Below are positions 33,065-40,872 of a DNA stretch of 64,000 bases, piece by piece. Below the pieces are notes generated by a model. It saw nothing but the letters and a program-made list of their open reading frames with translations. It did no database searches and had not been told where the DNA came from. Source of the DNA: Candidatus Obscuribacterales bacterium (lineage in GTDB: Bacteria; Cyanobacteriota; Vampirovibrionia; Obscuribacterales; Obscuribacteraceae). Positions within the stretch are counted from its first letter, which is position 1. Every line of letters starts with the position of its first letter. The stretch covers positions 434,001 through 498,000 of the forward strand of contig JAIEOQ010000008.1 in assembly GCA_019750335.1 (NCBI GenBank), read 5' to 3'. Made by a program: the position numbers and the translations under genes.

Positions 33065-34717
33065 TTAGCGTTTGCCACCGAGTGCAGTCATCACACAGTT
33101 ACGCCCGTTATTTTTAGCAGCGCGCAAAGCTTGTTCAGCGTGACGGCGCCAACGTTCCACATCCATGACTTTAGGGTCGAGCATGGCTAAACCAGCGCTG
33201 AAAGTAACATGAATTTCGCTGCCATCCGGCGCTTTATGAACAGCCGCCGCAAAATCTTGGCGAACACGTTGAGCTAAATTGACTGCATCATACTCTTCCA
33301 AATCTTCAACAATAATTGCCAGCTCTTCACCACCGAAACGTCCGACAATATCCGAGGTGCGGATACGCTCGCGCATGATTGCTGAAAGTGATACAAGCAG
33401 TTTGTCACCCATAGCGTAGCCGTGCTGCTCGTTTATCTGCTTAAAATGGTCGATGTCGATAAGCACAAGAGCGGCAATATGCTGCGGATTGCGCTTACAT
33501 TGAGCAACCACTCCTTGGGCTTGCTCCATAAAAGCAGTGTGAGTCAAAAGATGAGTTAAACCGTCACGATGCAAAAGATTTTTGACGAAGCGCGCTCGTT
33601 CAAGACGGGCTGCTACAGCTGACAATAACAAAGGCGGCGCAATCGGCTTGATTAAGTGATCGTCCACACCGGCACGGGCTGATTCAATATGAGCTTCAAG
33701 TTGATTTTGCGTAGTTAAAAACAGAACCGGCAAAGTTGCCCAGCGTTCGTCTTGCCGAATATAACGAGCAAGTTCATAGCCGGTTAACTCTGGCAGCAAT
33801 ATGTCGAGGATTACTAAATCAGGCTTGAAAGAGAGCAACGCCTCTTCAAACTGCAGCGGATCGCTTATGTGATGAACTCGATAGCCAGCCGACTCCAATA
33901 CGGCACGAATAAATTGGGCTTGATCAGGATCATCTTCAACTGAAAGAATGCGATAGTTTTGCGTTTTATCACGCTCCATCAAGTGTTTAAGCTTACTTTC
34001 AGCAGCCTCCCAATCAACAGGCGCTTGAAAAAAGCCATCAGCACCGCTGTGTATCGCTTGTACTTTGTCTAAAAATCCGAACTTAGTACCGACAAAGAAA
34101 ATAACCGGATTTTGTCCATTCTCCATTTGTCGAATTCTTTCGACAAGCTCATAGCCAGAGGCATCGGGCAAAGGCAAAGCAATGATAATTGCTCGCGGCA
34201 ATTTAGCTTCGCAACTTTGCAAAGCATCGGCGGCGTTACGCACGCTGCGAATACTCATGCCTTGATCTTCAAGCTGTTTAGCTAAAAACAAAAAATTGCT
34301 TTGCTCGGCATCAACAAGCAAAATTTCATAGCCTTCGAACTGTGAGCGCGGAAGCGGTTTTTCCATAGTCTGCTTCTGCGGATCTTGTTCATCACCATGA
34401 CTGAAAGCTATTTTTAAAGCCTCAAGCAGAGCGTGACACTTATCCCACTCGGAACGCGTTACCGGACGATTGAAGCGTAAAAGATTTTCGCAAAGCTCCT
34501 CGCCTTGAGTACCGAGCTTAGTAATTTGCGGCATCCCGTAAATGCCGCCCGAACCAGATAGCCAATGGAAATGACGCATCAATTCACGCAGAATCGCCCC
34601 TTCGCCCGGTGCTTTTGCTAAAGAGTTGAGCAAATCTTCTATTTGCTGCACTCGCTCAGCTGAACGAATGACATACTGCTGCTTCAGTTCTTCGAAAGTG
34701 TCTTGCCAAATTTTCAT
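33065..34717 (-). CDS. Hpt-REC-REC-GGDEF diguanylate cyclase
   Basis: A 550-residue signalling protein. The Hpt domain (1-108) has His51 in HWLSGSGG. Receiver 1 (~128-250) is degenerate: the phospho-acceptor position is Ala180 in IIIALPLPD. Receiver 2 (~254-375) is intact with Asp305 and Lys357. The GGDEF domain (~385-545) has an active GGEEL at 462-466. It should make cyclic-di-GMP in response to phosphotransfer. It begins 2 nt after the stop of a single-domain response regulator, so Hpt and receiver probably form a relay. No histidine kinase is in the window. Confidence 0.92.
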   Translation of the reverse strand: MKIWQDTFEELKQQYVIRSAERVQQIEDLLNSLAKAPGEGAILRELMRHFHWLSGSGGIYGMPQITKLGTQGEELCENLLRFNRPVTRSEWDKCHALLEALKIAFSHGDEQDPQKQTMEKPLPRSQFEGYEILLVDAEQSNFLFLAKQLEDQGMSIRSVRNAADALQSCEAKLPRAIIIALPLPDASGYELVERIRQMENGQNPVIFFVGTKFGFLDKVQAIHSGADGFFQAPVDWEAAESKLKHLMERDKTQNYRILSVEDDPDQAQFIRAVLESAGYRVHHISDPLQFEEALLSFKPDLVILDILLPELTGYELARYIRQDERWATLPVLFLTTQNQLEAHIESARAGVDDHLIKPIAPPLLLSAVAARLERARFVKNLLHRDGLTHLLTHTAFMEQAQGVVAQCKRNPQHIAALVLIDIDHFKQINEQHGYAMGDKLLVSLSAIMRERIRTSDIVGRFGGEELAIIVEDLEEYDAVNLAQRVRQDFAAAVHKAPDGSEIHVTFSAGLAMLDPKVMDVERWRRHAEQALRAAKNNGRNCVMTALGGKR

Positions 34718-34719
34718 AG

Positions 34720-35088
34720 TTACTCAGCGCCAATAATCCTTTTGATTTGCGATGATAAAGCTGTCGGATCGAAAGGCTTAGCAAGAAAACCGGTCGCACC
34801 CATTGATTTCAATTTTTCCAGCTCGGCATTCATTGAGCGAGCAGTAAGAAATATAACTGGAATCTCTTTGGTTTGCGGATTCTCTTTCAGCTTTACCAGT
34901 GTGCCGGGACCATCAAGGACAGGCATCATCATGTCGAGCAAAATGGCATCAGGCTGAGTTTCAGCAGCCTTAGCAATACCGTCCTCACCGCTTTCAGCTT
35001 CAACTACTTCCATGCCACCGAGAATGCCCAGACTCATGGCTGCAATGGAGCGTATGTCTTCTTCGTCGTCGATGATCAAGACTTTCAT
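34720..35088 (-). CDS. Single-domain response regulator (CheY-like)
   Basis: The start at 35088 follows GGAG; 122 residues. Receiver residues: acidic pair in IIDDEED, phospho-acceptor Asp in AILLDMMMP, Thr in FLTARS and Lys in FLAKPFDP. First gene of the pair with the Hpt-GGDEF protein. A TATAGT promoter-like site lies about 50 nt upstream of the start. Confidence 0.93.
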   Translation of the reverse strand: MKVLIIDDEEDIRSIAAMSLGILGGMEVVEAESGEDGIAKAAETQPDAILLDMMMPVLDGPGTLVKLKENPQTKEIPVIFLTARSMNAELEKLKSMGATGFLAKPFDPTALSSQIKRIIGAE

Positions 35089-35137
35089 TTTATCTCCAGT
35101 TTTATCAGAAACCTGCAAATACAGGGCACTACGCGTA

Positions 35138-35143
35138 ACTATA
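35138..35143 (-). promoter_or_regulatory. Candidate -10 (TATAGT) for the response regulator operon
   Basis: Minus-strand context GGGGGTATATAGTTACGC; a transcript would start ~40 nt before the gene. The -35 is not convincing. Confidence 0.4.
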
Positions 35144-35234
35144 TACCCCCATTTATCATCGCCTTAAGCATTACTAGAACTAGCGCGACTTATCAGCCGC
35201 CCAGGAAACAACAACCAAAAGCACAAGCTTTACA

Positions 35235-35387
35235 TGCCAGCAAAGGGGCCTAGGTGCCGAGGAAGATTTACTGTCAAATTGAAATTCTAATCTAAGCGAA
35301 AACGCTCTCCCCTCCTGAATCTGATTGTAAATGTAAAGTTTGCAATGACGGGATTTCTTCCTCGGCACCTAGGCCCCTTTGCTGGCA
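35235..35387. repeat. 153-bp element with perfect 32-bp terminal inverted repeats
   Basis: Arms at 35235-35266 and 35356-35387 are exact reverse complements (TGCCAGCAAAGGGGCCTAGG followed by TGCCGAGGAAGA). The 89-bp centre is AT-rich and has no gene. Partial complementarity continues inward for some bases (for example CTGTCA opposite CCGTCA). No flanking target duplication is evident. It could be a MITE-like non-autonomous transposon, a large structured RNA or a recombination site. Confidence 0.85.
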
Positions 35388-35490
35388 CTCTGATCAGTTG
35401 TTTTAGCTTGCCGGGTAAATGTCCACATAAACCAAATAATCAGCCAATTCTCAAGATACCATCGCTTATAGTATTAGGCTGAACAAAAGA

Positions 35491-35527
35491 AGAGGGAGCA
35501 AAGCCGGCTCAAGGCCATGCTCCCTCT
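35491..35527 (-). terminator. Terminator of the adk operon
   Basis: Perfect 10-bp stem AGAGGGAGCA / TGCTCCCTCT. On the minus strand CTTCTTTTGTT follows. Confidence 0.75.
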
Positions 35528-35548
35528 TTGATTACTCAATTCTGGCGA

Positions 35549-36391
35549 TTACAGAAAGAGCGGATTCACTTTGAATGTGCACAAACGCATATTCGGCACA
35601 AACCAAGGATTATCTTTCATTTGCGGACCGCCATCGAGCTGTAGCGCACCTTCAGACAAAGCGACAGAGAGCTCAGAGGGCAGCAGTCCGAACTCTTTGA
35701 TCAACTCAAGATCCGTCTTCTTGTAACGTCCGCTTTTGAGCAAAGCGTCAATTTCAGCAATCGGCATCAGTCGCTTGAAAAACTCAAGAGATTTTTGCGC
35801 AAAGTCGAGCTTAAGCCGATCAATTTTGTCTTGAAAAACCGCGGTTAAAGTCGGCCATTGTTCCAAACCGTCGCTTAGAATCGACCAGAGAAAAGTCCGA
35901 TTCGGACAGCGCTCAAGCCTGGCAATCAGCCGCGAAATCGACTCTTCGCTGTCACCGCCGGCTGCAAAGAAAATACGCAGCAAATCAAAACGATCGGCAA
36001 CTTGCGACCACTGCCGAAACTGCTCGCGCAACTTATCGTGAGCAGCGGCGTGATAAACAATCTTGCTCTTCTGCAAAGCCTGCTCGTACTGAGCTTTGAC
36101 AGGAAACTTGTGACGCAGCTGTTCGCTTACAGAGTATTCGACAGCCAAACGATAGCCGTTGTAACAGTCGTCAGCAAGAACACGCAACAGATTGCGCAGC
36201 CCCTTTTCGCCATCAAAAGCCGGCTTCAACGGCTCCAAATATGGCTTACGGAAGCGTCTTTCGTCGAAGCGACGCTGCAACCAACCGCGAAACAAATGAT
36301 GCAGTACGGTTCGCGAGCCGATTACACCATGTTCGTGCTCAGCGACCAGCAAGTTCATATCAAGTAAGGCCGGCAAAGAATTGTCACTCAT
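35549..36391 (-). CDS. Hypothetical helical protein, 280 aa
   Basis: The start is put at 36391 (AAAGGC upstream). The frame is open to 36739 but that part runs inside adk and has no site. All-helical, with a repeating rhythm around LRNLLRVLADDCYNGYRLAV, LREQFRQWSQVADRF and LDFAQKSLEFFKRLM. No catalytic motif. Fourth gene of the TPR - zinc-ribbon - adk - this operon, 22 bp after adk. Confidence 0.6.
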   Translation of the reverse strand: MSDNSLPALLDMNLLVAEHEHGVIGSRTVLHHLFRGWLQRRFDERRFRKPYLEPLKPAFDGEKGLRNLLRVLADDCYNGYRLAVEYSVSEQLRHKFPVKAQYEQALQKSKIVYHAAAHDKLREQFRQWSQVADRFDLLRIFFAAGGDSEESISRLIARLERCPNRTFLWSILSDGLEQWPTLTAVFQDKIDRLKLDFAQKSLEFFKRLMPIAEIDALLKSGRYKKTDLELIKEFGLLPSELSVALSEGALQLDGGPQMKDNPWFVPNMRLCTFKVNPLFL

Positions 36392-36413
36392 AGCTAATGC
36401 CTTTGTTCTAGAA

Positions 36414-37178
36414 CTAGTCGAACTGCTCGATGGTAAACAACACATTCCGCAAAACATCGTCCGGACCGGTAGTATTGTCGGCAACAACACGAGTGAGCAA
36501 GCGGTTGCGCTCGTAATATCGTCGCAAAGGACCGGAAGTCTCGTGAAAAACATACAGGCGATCTTTGACCACTTCCGGCTTATCATCATCACGGACAGTA
36601 AGCTCGGATTGACAAACATCACATTGATTTTCAGCACGCGGCGGCTTGAAGTTAACATGAAAAGTCTGTCCGCAACTCTTGTTGGAACAGATTCTTCGCA
36701 AGGACAAGCGCTCAACCAAATCTTTCTCTTCAACATCAAGCAGAACTACGCGATTGACTTTGTTGCCCCACCAGGCAAGCATCTTACGCAAAGTTTCCGC
36801 TTGAGAAAGAGTGCGCGGATAGCCGTCAAAAATCGCGCCTTGAAAATATTCGGGTTTATCAAGCGCTTGGCTTAAGAGTTGAAGCACAATCTCATCAGGA
36901 ACAAATTGTCCTGATTTCACAAGCTCTTCGCACTGCTTACCGATTGCCGTGCCATTGGCAATCTCGCGGCGCAACAAATTGCCGGTGCTGAGAATCGGCA
37001 GATTCATGCGCGCGCTGAGCATGGTAGAGATTGTGCCTTTACCCGCCCCCGGTGCACCAAGAATAACGATATATCGCGCACCACGGCGCTTCCAAAAGAA
37101 AAGCCAAGCAACACGCAGCCAAATTTCTTGGCCAAACGTGGTGATTTCATGCCAAAGATTTACTAGGAGTTCACCCAT
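36414..37178 (-). CDS. adk: Adenylate kinase with N-terminal extension and zinc LID
   Basis: A 254-residue protein with AAGGAG at 7 nt. The P-loop GAPGAGKGT is at 41-49. The core includes LSTGNLLR, FDGYPRTLSQAE and RRYYERN. The LID has four cysteines (164, 169, 186, 189) of the zinc-binding type, with a CxxxxC first pair. It interconverts ATP+AMP and 2 ADP. The first ~33 residues are an extra hydrophobic/aromatic helix (LWHEITTFGQEIWLRVAWLF) absent from ordinary adenylate kinases; membrane or partner attachment is possible. Confidence 0.93.
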   Translation of the reverse strand: MGELLVNLWHEITTFGQEIWLRVAWLFFWKRRGARYIVILGAPGAGKGTISTMLSARMNLPILSTGNLLRREIANGTAIGKQCEELVKSGQFVPDEIVLQLLSQALDKPEYFQGAIFDGYPRTLSQAETLRKMLAWWGNKVNRVVLLDVEEKDLVERLSLRRICSNKSCGQTFHVNFKPPRAENQCDVCQSELTVRDDDKPEVVKDRLYVFHETSGPLRRYYERNRLLTRVVADNTTGPDDVLRNVLFTIEQFD

Positions 37179-37229
37179 ATGTTACTCCTTCAAACTGAAT
37201 TGTCCTGGTCGTCGAAAGAAAACAGAATC

Positions 37230-37907
37230 TTAGTATTCAGACTGCTCTATGCGCTCAAGCTCAGCCTTATAGCCAACTTCAAGCTGATGGCGAGCAGCAA
37301 TGAGACCGACCAAAAGCTCGCATTTACGCTCAGCTTTTGTTTTCGCGTTTCGCAAAGTTTGCTTAGCCGCATCAAGAATTTTGCGCTCGTCACCGTATTG
37401 CGCGTCAATCTCTTGCCGGCACTTATCGAGAGCTTCTCTTGCTACTGTGCGTACTGACTCGGCATGAGCGTCCGCTTCGGCTTTTGCTTTGCGCGCTTCC
37501 TCCACACCTTCTTTACGCTGCAAAGCCTCTCCGACTTTATTGCCGGCAGCGATAAAGGCAGCATCAGCGTCTTTTACCACGGCGAAATATGCTTTGCTGC
37601 TTTCATCATCAGCCTTGGTCAATGCGGCAACAGCTTCTTTAATCGGTTCAACTGCCGCAGCATAAGCGGCATTTGCTACCTCAATCGCCTCACACTTAAC
37701 CCTAACCGCCTCGACAATTGCATCAATGCTTGATTGTGAATAGCCGCTTTCCAGCGTATAGCCACAACACTGACAGAGATCAGCCTGAATCGCACAAGTA
37801 TCGCATAGCTGATACTGGGCGTTAGTATTGGCTTGGCACTGAGCGCATGGACCGGATGACGCTGCAAAGGTTGTTCCTGAACAAGCATCGCAAAGAAGGG
37901 AAAACAT
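37230..37907 (-). CDS. Double zinc-ribbon / coiled-coil protein
   Basis: A 225-residue protein. Four CxxC pairs lie in the first 48 residues (Cys6/9, 21/24, 35/38, 45/48), enough for two zinc ions, followed by a ~150-residue Ala/Glu/Lys-rich coiled coil. The spacing does not fit a RING finger strictly; a double zinc ribbon is likelier. Role unknown; an adaptor function is inference. Between the TPR gene (22 bp) and adk (51 bp) in one operon. Confidence 0.65.
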   Translation of the reverse strand: MFSLLCDACSGTTFAASSGPCAQCQANTNAQYQLCDTCAIQADLCQCCGYTLESGYSQSSIDAIVEAVRVKCEAIEVANAAYAAAVEPIKEAVAALTKADDESSKAYFAVVKDADAAFIAAGNKVGEALQRKEGVEEARKAKAEADAHAESVRTVAREALDKCRQEIDAQYGDERKILDAAKQTLRNAKTKAERKCELLVGLIAARHQLEVGYKAELERIEQSEY

Positions 37908-37929
37908 GAGTCAGTCTTTTTGTGAGAGG

Positions 37930-38847
37930 TTAGGATTCGGGAGTTTGACGGCGCAGCTCGGGGCCCGGTCCATCAACGAGAATAGCAGCGGGTTGAACAA
38001 TTGCCCCTTCAGGCAAATGCCAGCCGAAAACAAGTTCGTAACCGCGATACGCTTGAATCGGCAGAGTATAAGCCAACTCCCAATTGTTGATGCCCAGATC
38101 AAGCTTGCACTGATCTTGACGAACCTGCACTGTGACAATGCCAAGCTCAGGCTTGGCATAAAGCCGGCTAAATTCGGCACACACTTCTTGCCCGGAAGCA
38201 ATTGTGTCTTGCGGGCGCGAAAGCATACCGCAAGAGGCATTTCCCAAAGCCTCTGCTTCTTGGCGTAAGTTTGCTGCTTTCGCTTCGTGGACTTCGGATA
38301 AGGTCTTCAGCAAAAAAACACGATGAGGGTTATCAGCACTGACAATCGTCAAGGCATCTTTCAGTACTTGTTCAGCTTCTTCCAGACGATTGAGCTTAAG
38401 CAAGGTGCCAGCATAGTGGTTCCAGCCAGCCAAACGTCCGGCGCCATGCGGATCGGAGAGTTGGCCTGCCACGGACAGAGCTTTAACGTGATATTCCAGC
38501 GCTTCTTCATAGCGCCCTAAGCCGTAAAGCATGGAACCTAAATTGGTGAAACTACCGGAAAGCGCCCAGCAAATCGGGCCTTTTTCCATATGCACCAAAG
38601 CTTGCCGATAATCGTTGCAAGCACCATCGGTCCAGGCTGCTTTTTTCACACGTGCTCGTTTTGCCAGTTCCAAACGCACAAAACAACGCATCTCATAAGC
38701 TTGAGCCAGGAGCGAATGCTCAATTTTAGGCTGCGCTTTTAGCTCGTCGATTAAGGAGCGAAGCTTCAATTCAGCATTCAAATTTTTTCCTGCACGGGCA
38801 AGTTGACGTAAGGCAGACAGCTGCGCCTTATAATCCGACGGCTCCAT
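37930..38847 (-). CDS. TPR-repeat protein
   Basis: A 305-residue protein with AAAGGT upstream. Tetratricopeptide-like units include SFTNLGSMLYGLGRYEEALE, GWNHYAGTLLKLNRLEEAEQ and LLAQAYEMRCFVRLELAKRA. The C-terminal ~70 residues look beta-rich (VQVRQDQCKLDLGINNWELA) and are not TPR. First gene of the adk operon; it probably binds other proteins. Confidence 0.78.
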   Translation of the reverse strand: MEPSDYKAQLSALRQLARAGKNLNAELKLRSLIDELKAQPKIEHSLLAQAYEMRCFVRLELAKRARVKKAAWTDGACNDYRQALVHMEKGPICWALSGSFTNLGSMLYGLGRYEEALEYHVKALSVAGQLSDPHGAGRLAGWNHYAGTLLKLNRLEEAEQVLKDALTIVSADNPHRVFLLKTLSEVHEAKAANLRQEAEALGNASCGMLSRPQDTIASGQEVCAEFSRLYAKPELGIVTVQVRQDQCKLDLGINNWELAYTLPIQAYRGYELVFGWHLPEGAIVQPAAILVDGPGPELRRQTPES

Positions 38848-39130
38848 AATTACCTTTCGTGTAAGCGGTAGAGCTGCTATGGACTCGGTTTGATCAGGTT
38901 TTGAAGTCAGTCTTGGTTAGTTAGAGATCCAGTAATACGGGAATGAGAAACGAAAAAATCTTACAGATCAGAAAGGCTGAAAAACAAGAAAGCTTAGCCT
39001 TTGGCGTCTTAGATCCCTGTCAGAAAGGCTGACACCCGGTAGTCAAGCGAGTTTGTAGTTGTTTCCGGTGCGCTAGCCAAGAGGTTTTTTTGTTATTTAC
39101 TATATGAGTTAGTTTAATAACAGAAACGAA
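38848..39130 (-). promoter_or_regulatory. Leader of the TPR-adk operon
   Basis: On the minus strand TATAGT (39099-39104) in the context CTAACTCATATAGTAAA is a probable promoter. No gene seen in between. Confidence 0.4.
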
Positions 39131-39164
39131 ATAGCGCCGGGACCCTCCGAGGGCTCGACGCTAT
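39131..39164 (-). terminator. Terminator-like hairpin
   Basis: ATAGCG ... CCCT CCG AGGG ... CGCTAT. On the minus strand it is followed by TTTCGTTTCT. It lies 29 bp after the receiver-like gene. Confidence 0.65.
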
Positions 39165-39192
39165 CCGTTTATGCAAGGCTCTGCTGTCATTA

Positions 39193-39699
39193 TTACTCCT
39201 CATCACTGAGGAAGAATTGACTAAGCAAAGCGTCGCCGCGAGCCATCAAGCCCTTGTCGCTGCACAAGCGCGCTTGTACGGCTTGCTTGTCTGCGAGCAA
39301 ACGCGGTGCGTCCTGCTTCAGCTGAGCCGCGACGAAAGTTCCGTCCAGCAAACCACAAACAACCGCCGTCTTCAAAAAGGCGAGAATGGCGCCTTTCGTC
39401 AGCATGCTGTCATTCATGTCCGGATTGGTGCTGGTGCCGAAACAAGCAACGCCGGCACGAGCCAGAACCTCGACCGCAGCAGGACCACCGATTTCACCGT
39501 AGAGCTCACCGTCACACAAGGCAAGGTCGAACTCAGCCAGATCAATGGGCAGCGGCTGCTTTTTCGTGTCGATGGCAATAACCATAGGCGACAAGCGCTT
39601 AAAGCCGATCACGATGGTCACTTCATGCCCTTGCTCCTGGAGCAGCTGAGCAAAAGTTTTCGCCATAAACGACGTGTCTTCGATAACCAAAACTTTCAT
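39193..39699 (-). CDS. Atypical receiver-domain protein, 168 aa
   Basis: The start at 39699 follows AAAGGAGGG. Opening MKVLVIEDTSFMAKTFAQLL matches a response-regulator beta1-alpha1. A later strand FDLALCDGEL offers the phospho-acceptor Asp, and LTKGAIL the lysine. A ~15-residue insertion after beta2 and a C-terminal helical extension (LLADKQAVQARL) are atypical. No output domain. Probably a phosphorylatable or pseudo-receiver adaptor. Confidence 0.7.
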   Translation of the reverse strand: MKVLVIEDTSFMAKTFAQLLQEQGHEVTIVIGFKRLSPMVIAIDTKKQPLPIDLAEFDLALCDGELYGEIGGPAAVEVLARAGVACFGTSTNPDMNDSMLTKGAILAFLKTAVVCGLLDGTFVAAQLKQDAPRLLADKQAVQARLCSDKGLMARGDALLSQFFLSDEE

Positions 39700-40082
39700 G
39701 GCTTTACCCTCCTTTCGTTGAGCGGCGAACCTGGGTTTCACTGGGTAAGGTGAATCGCCGGCATGGGAATAACTCCGGGTAGGTAAATCCGGAGGGTTGA
39801 AACAGTAGAGAGAGTGTGAGACTTATCTGGGTGTTTTTATTTCTGTTTTGAAAGAAAAAGAGGAATGAGATCACCTTATCTTTCAGGATTTAGCAGTGCA
39901 ACTTTTATTGCTCCGGCACAGTCAGAAAAGTCATAACCATTCACAGAACATTGCCGGCATTTTCCGGCATTAAGGGCAACTTATTAAGGGGTATTCGCCC
40001 TAAACTGGGCATAAAAAACAGTGGTCTTATTCCCATTCAAACGGTCCACGGCGGATTAGCGCACCTAGCGCAAGAGGTTATT
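39700..40082. other. Divergent intergenic region
   Basis: No gene. One short hairpin (CTCCGG/CCGGAG near 39773-39794) in the leader of the minus-strand gene; promoters not clearly recognisable. Confidence 0.3.
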
Positions 40083-40535
40083 TTGAGCCGGCTTTCACTC
40101 TTAGTAGCTTTGCTTCTTTTAAGCTCGAACTTAAGCATTCACGCTCAAGAAAACGCGGCGCAACTACAAATCGATCCGGCTATTAAACTGACAATCAAAC
40201 CCAGCACAGCAGGGTTGATTGTTGACCGCATTACCGAAGCAACAACTGTTTTTGTTAGCGGAAAGAAGATTAAGACAGCTTATATTTACGCTGAGCCGGT
40301 GGACGCGCCTTATGGCGGCAAATCATTAGCTGAACCCAAGCTTATAGGCAAATCATCTGATGCTCGGCATAACTTCCCGGTACGCTGGAACACTGTTGAG
40401 AATTATCCTTACTTCAAAATTTTTGCTCTTTGCCAAAAAGATGGCAATGAACTTAGCCGCTCACATGCTATGGATATCGGCATAGGTGGAAAGCGCCTGC
40501 AAAACAAAGCGCTGGAGACAGATCCACAAAAATAA
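40083..40535 (+). CDS. Exported protein of unknown function, 150 aa
   Basis: Start chosen at a TTG (40083) with AGAGG 5 nt upstream. This places a textbook signal peptide at the N-terminus: MSRLSLLVALLLLSSNLSIHA with cleavage before QE. The longer frame from 39951 would bury it. The mature part is beta-rich (AIKLTIKPSTAGLIVDRITE, KIKTAYIYAEP) and contains one Cys (FALCQKDG). No family recognised. Predicted periplasmic or secreted. Confidence 0.65.
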   Translation: MSRLSLLVALLLLSSNLSIHAQENAAQLQIDPAIKLTIKPSTAGLIVDRITEATTVFVSGKKIKTAYIYAEPVDAPYGGKSLAEPKLIGKSSDARHNFPVRWNTVENYPYFKIFALCQKDGNELSRSHAMDIGIGGKRLQNKALETDPQK

Positions 40536-40872
40536 CTAGCTGATAACGACGCTAGCTGCGCCACCTGAGCCGCACACTGCAATCTGAGACTTATTGAATC
40601 ATTGTGCAAACTAAAGCAAGAAGCCATGCCAGACGGGCTTTTCATCTACCACTTCACTTTACGCGAATAGACACTCGCCTTGATACAGGCTAAGCCAACA
40701 GACTATCTTCACTTGTCTACTTTAAACCCGCTGATTAAACCCGCATAAACCTAAGAACCAGCAAGCATTCGCTCATTTTGAATTTACCGCAGAACGTCAA
40801 AGCCGATGTTCTGATTTTTATTGTTTGTTCCAACCTCGATTACTGCTTCAAGCATTTTGAAAGGGACTGACG
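40536..40872 (+). other. Intergenic region upstream of the malic enzyme
   Basis: No gene. AT-rich leader with a short CTAGC/GCTAG inverted repeat near 40535-40556; promoter not resolved. Confidence 0.3.

Noticed and set aside
36392..36739. 116-residue N-terminal extension of the 280-residue helical protein
   Set aside because: Lies inside adk and encodes a Cys/Ser/Met-rich shadow sequence; the ATG at 36391 has its own ribosome site.
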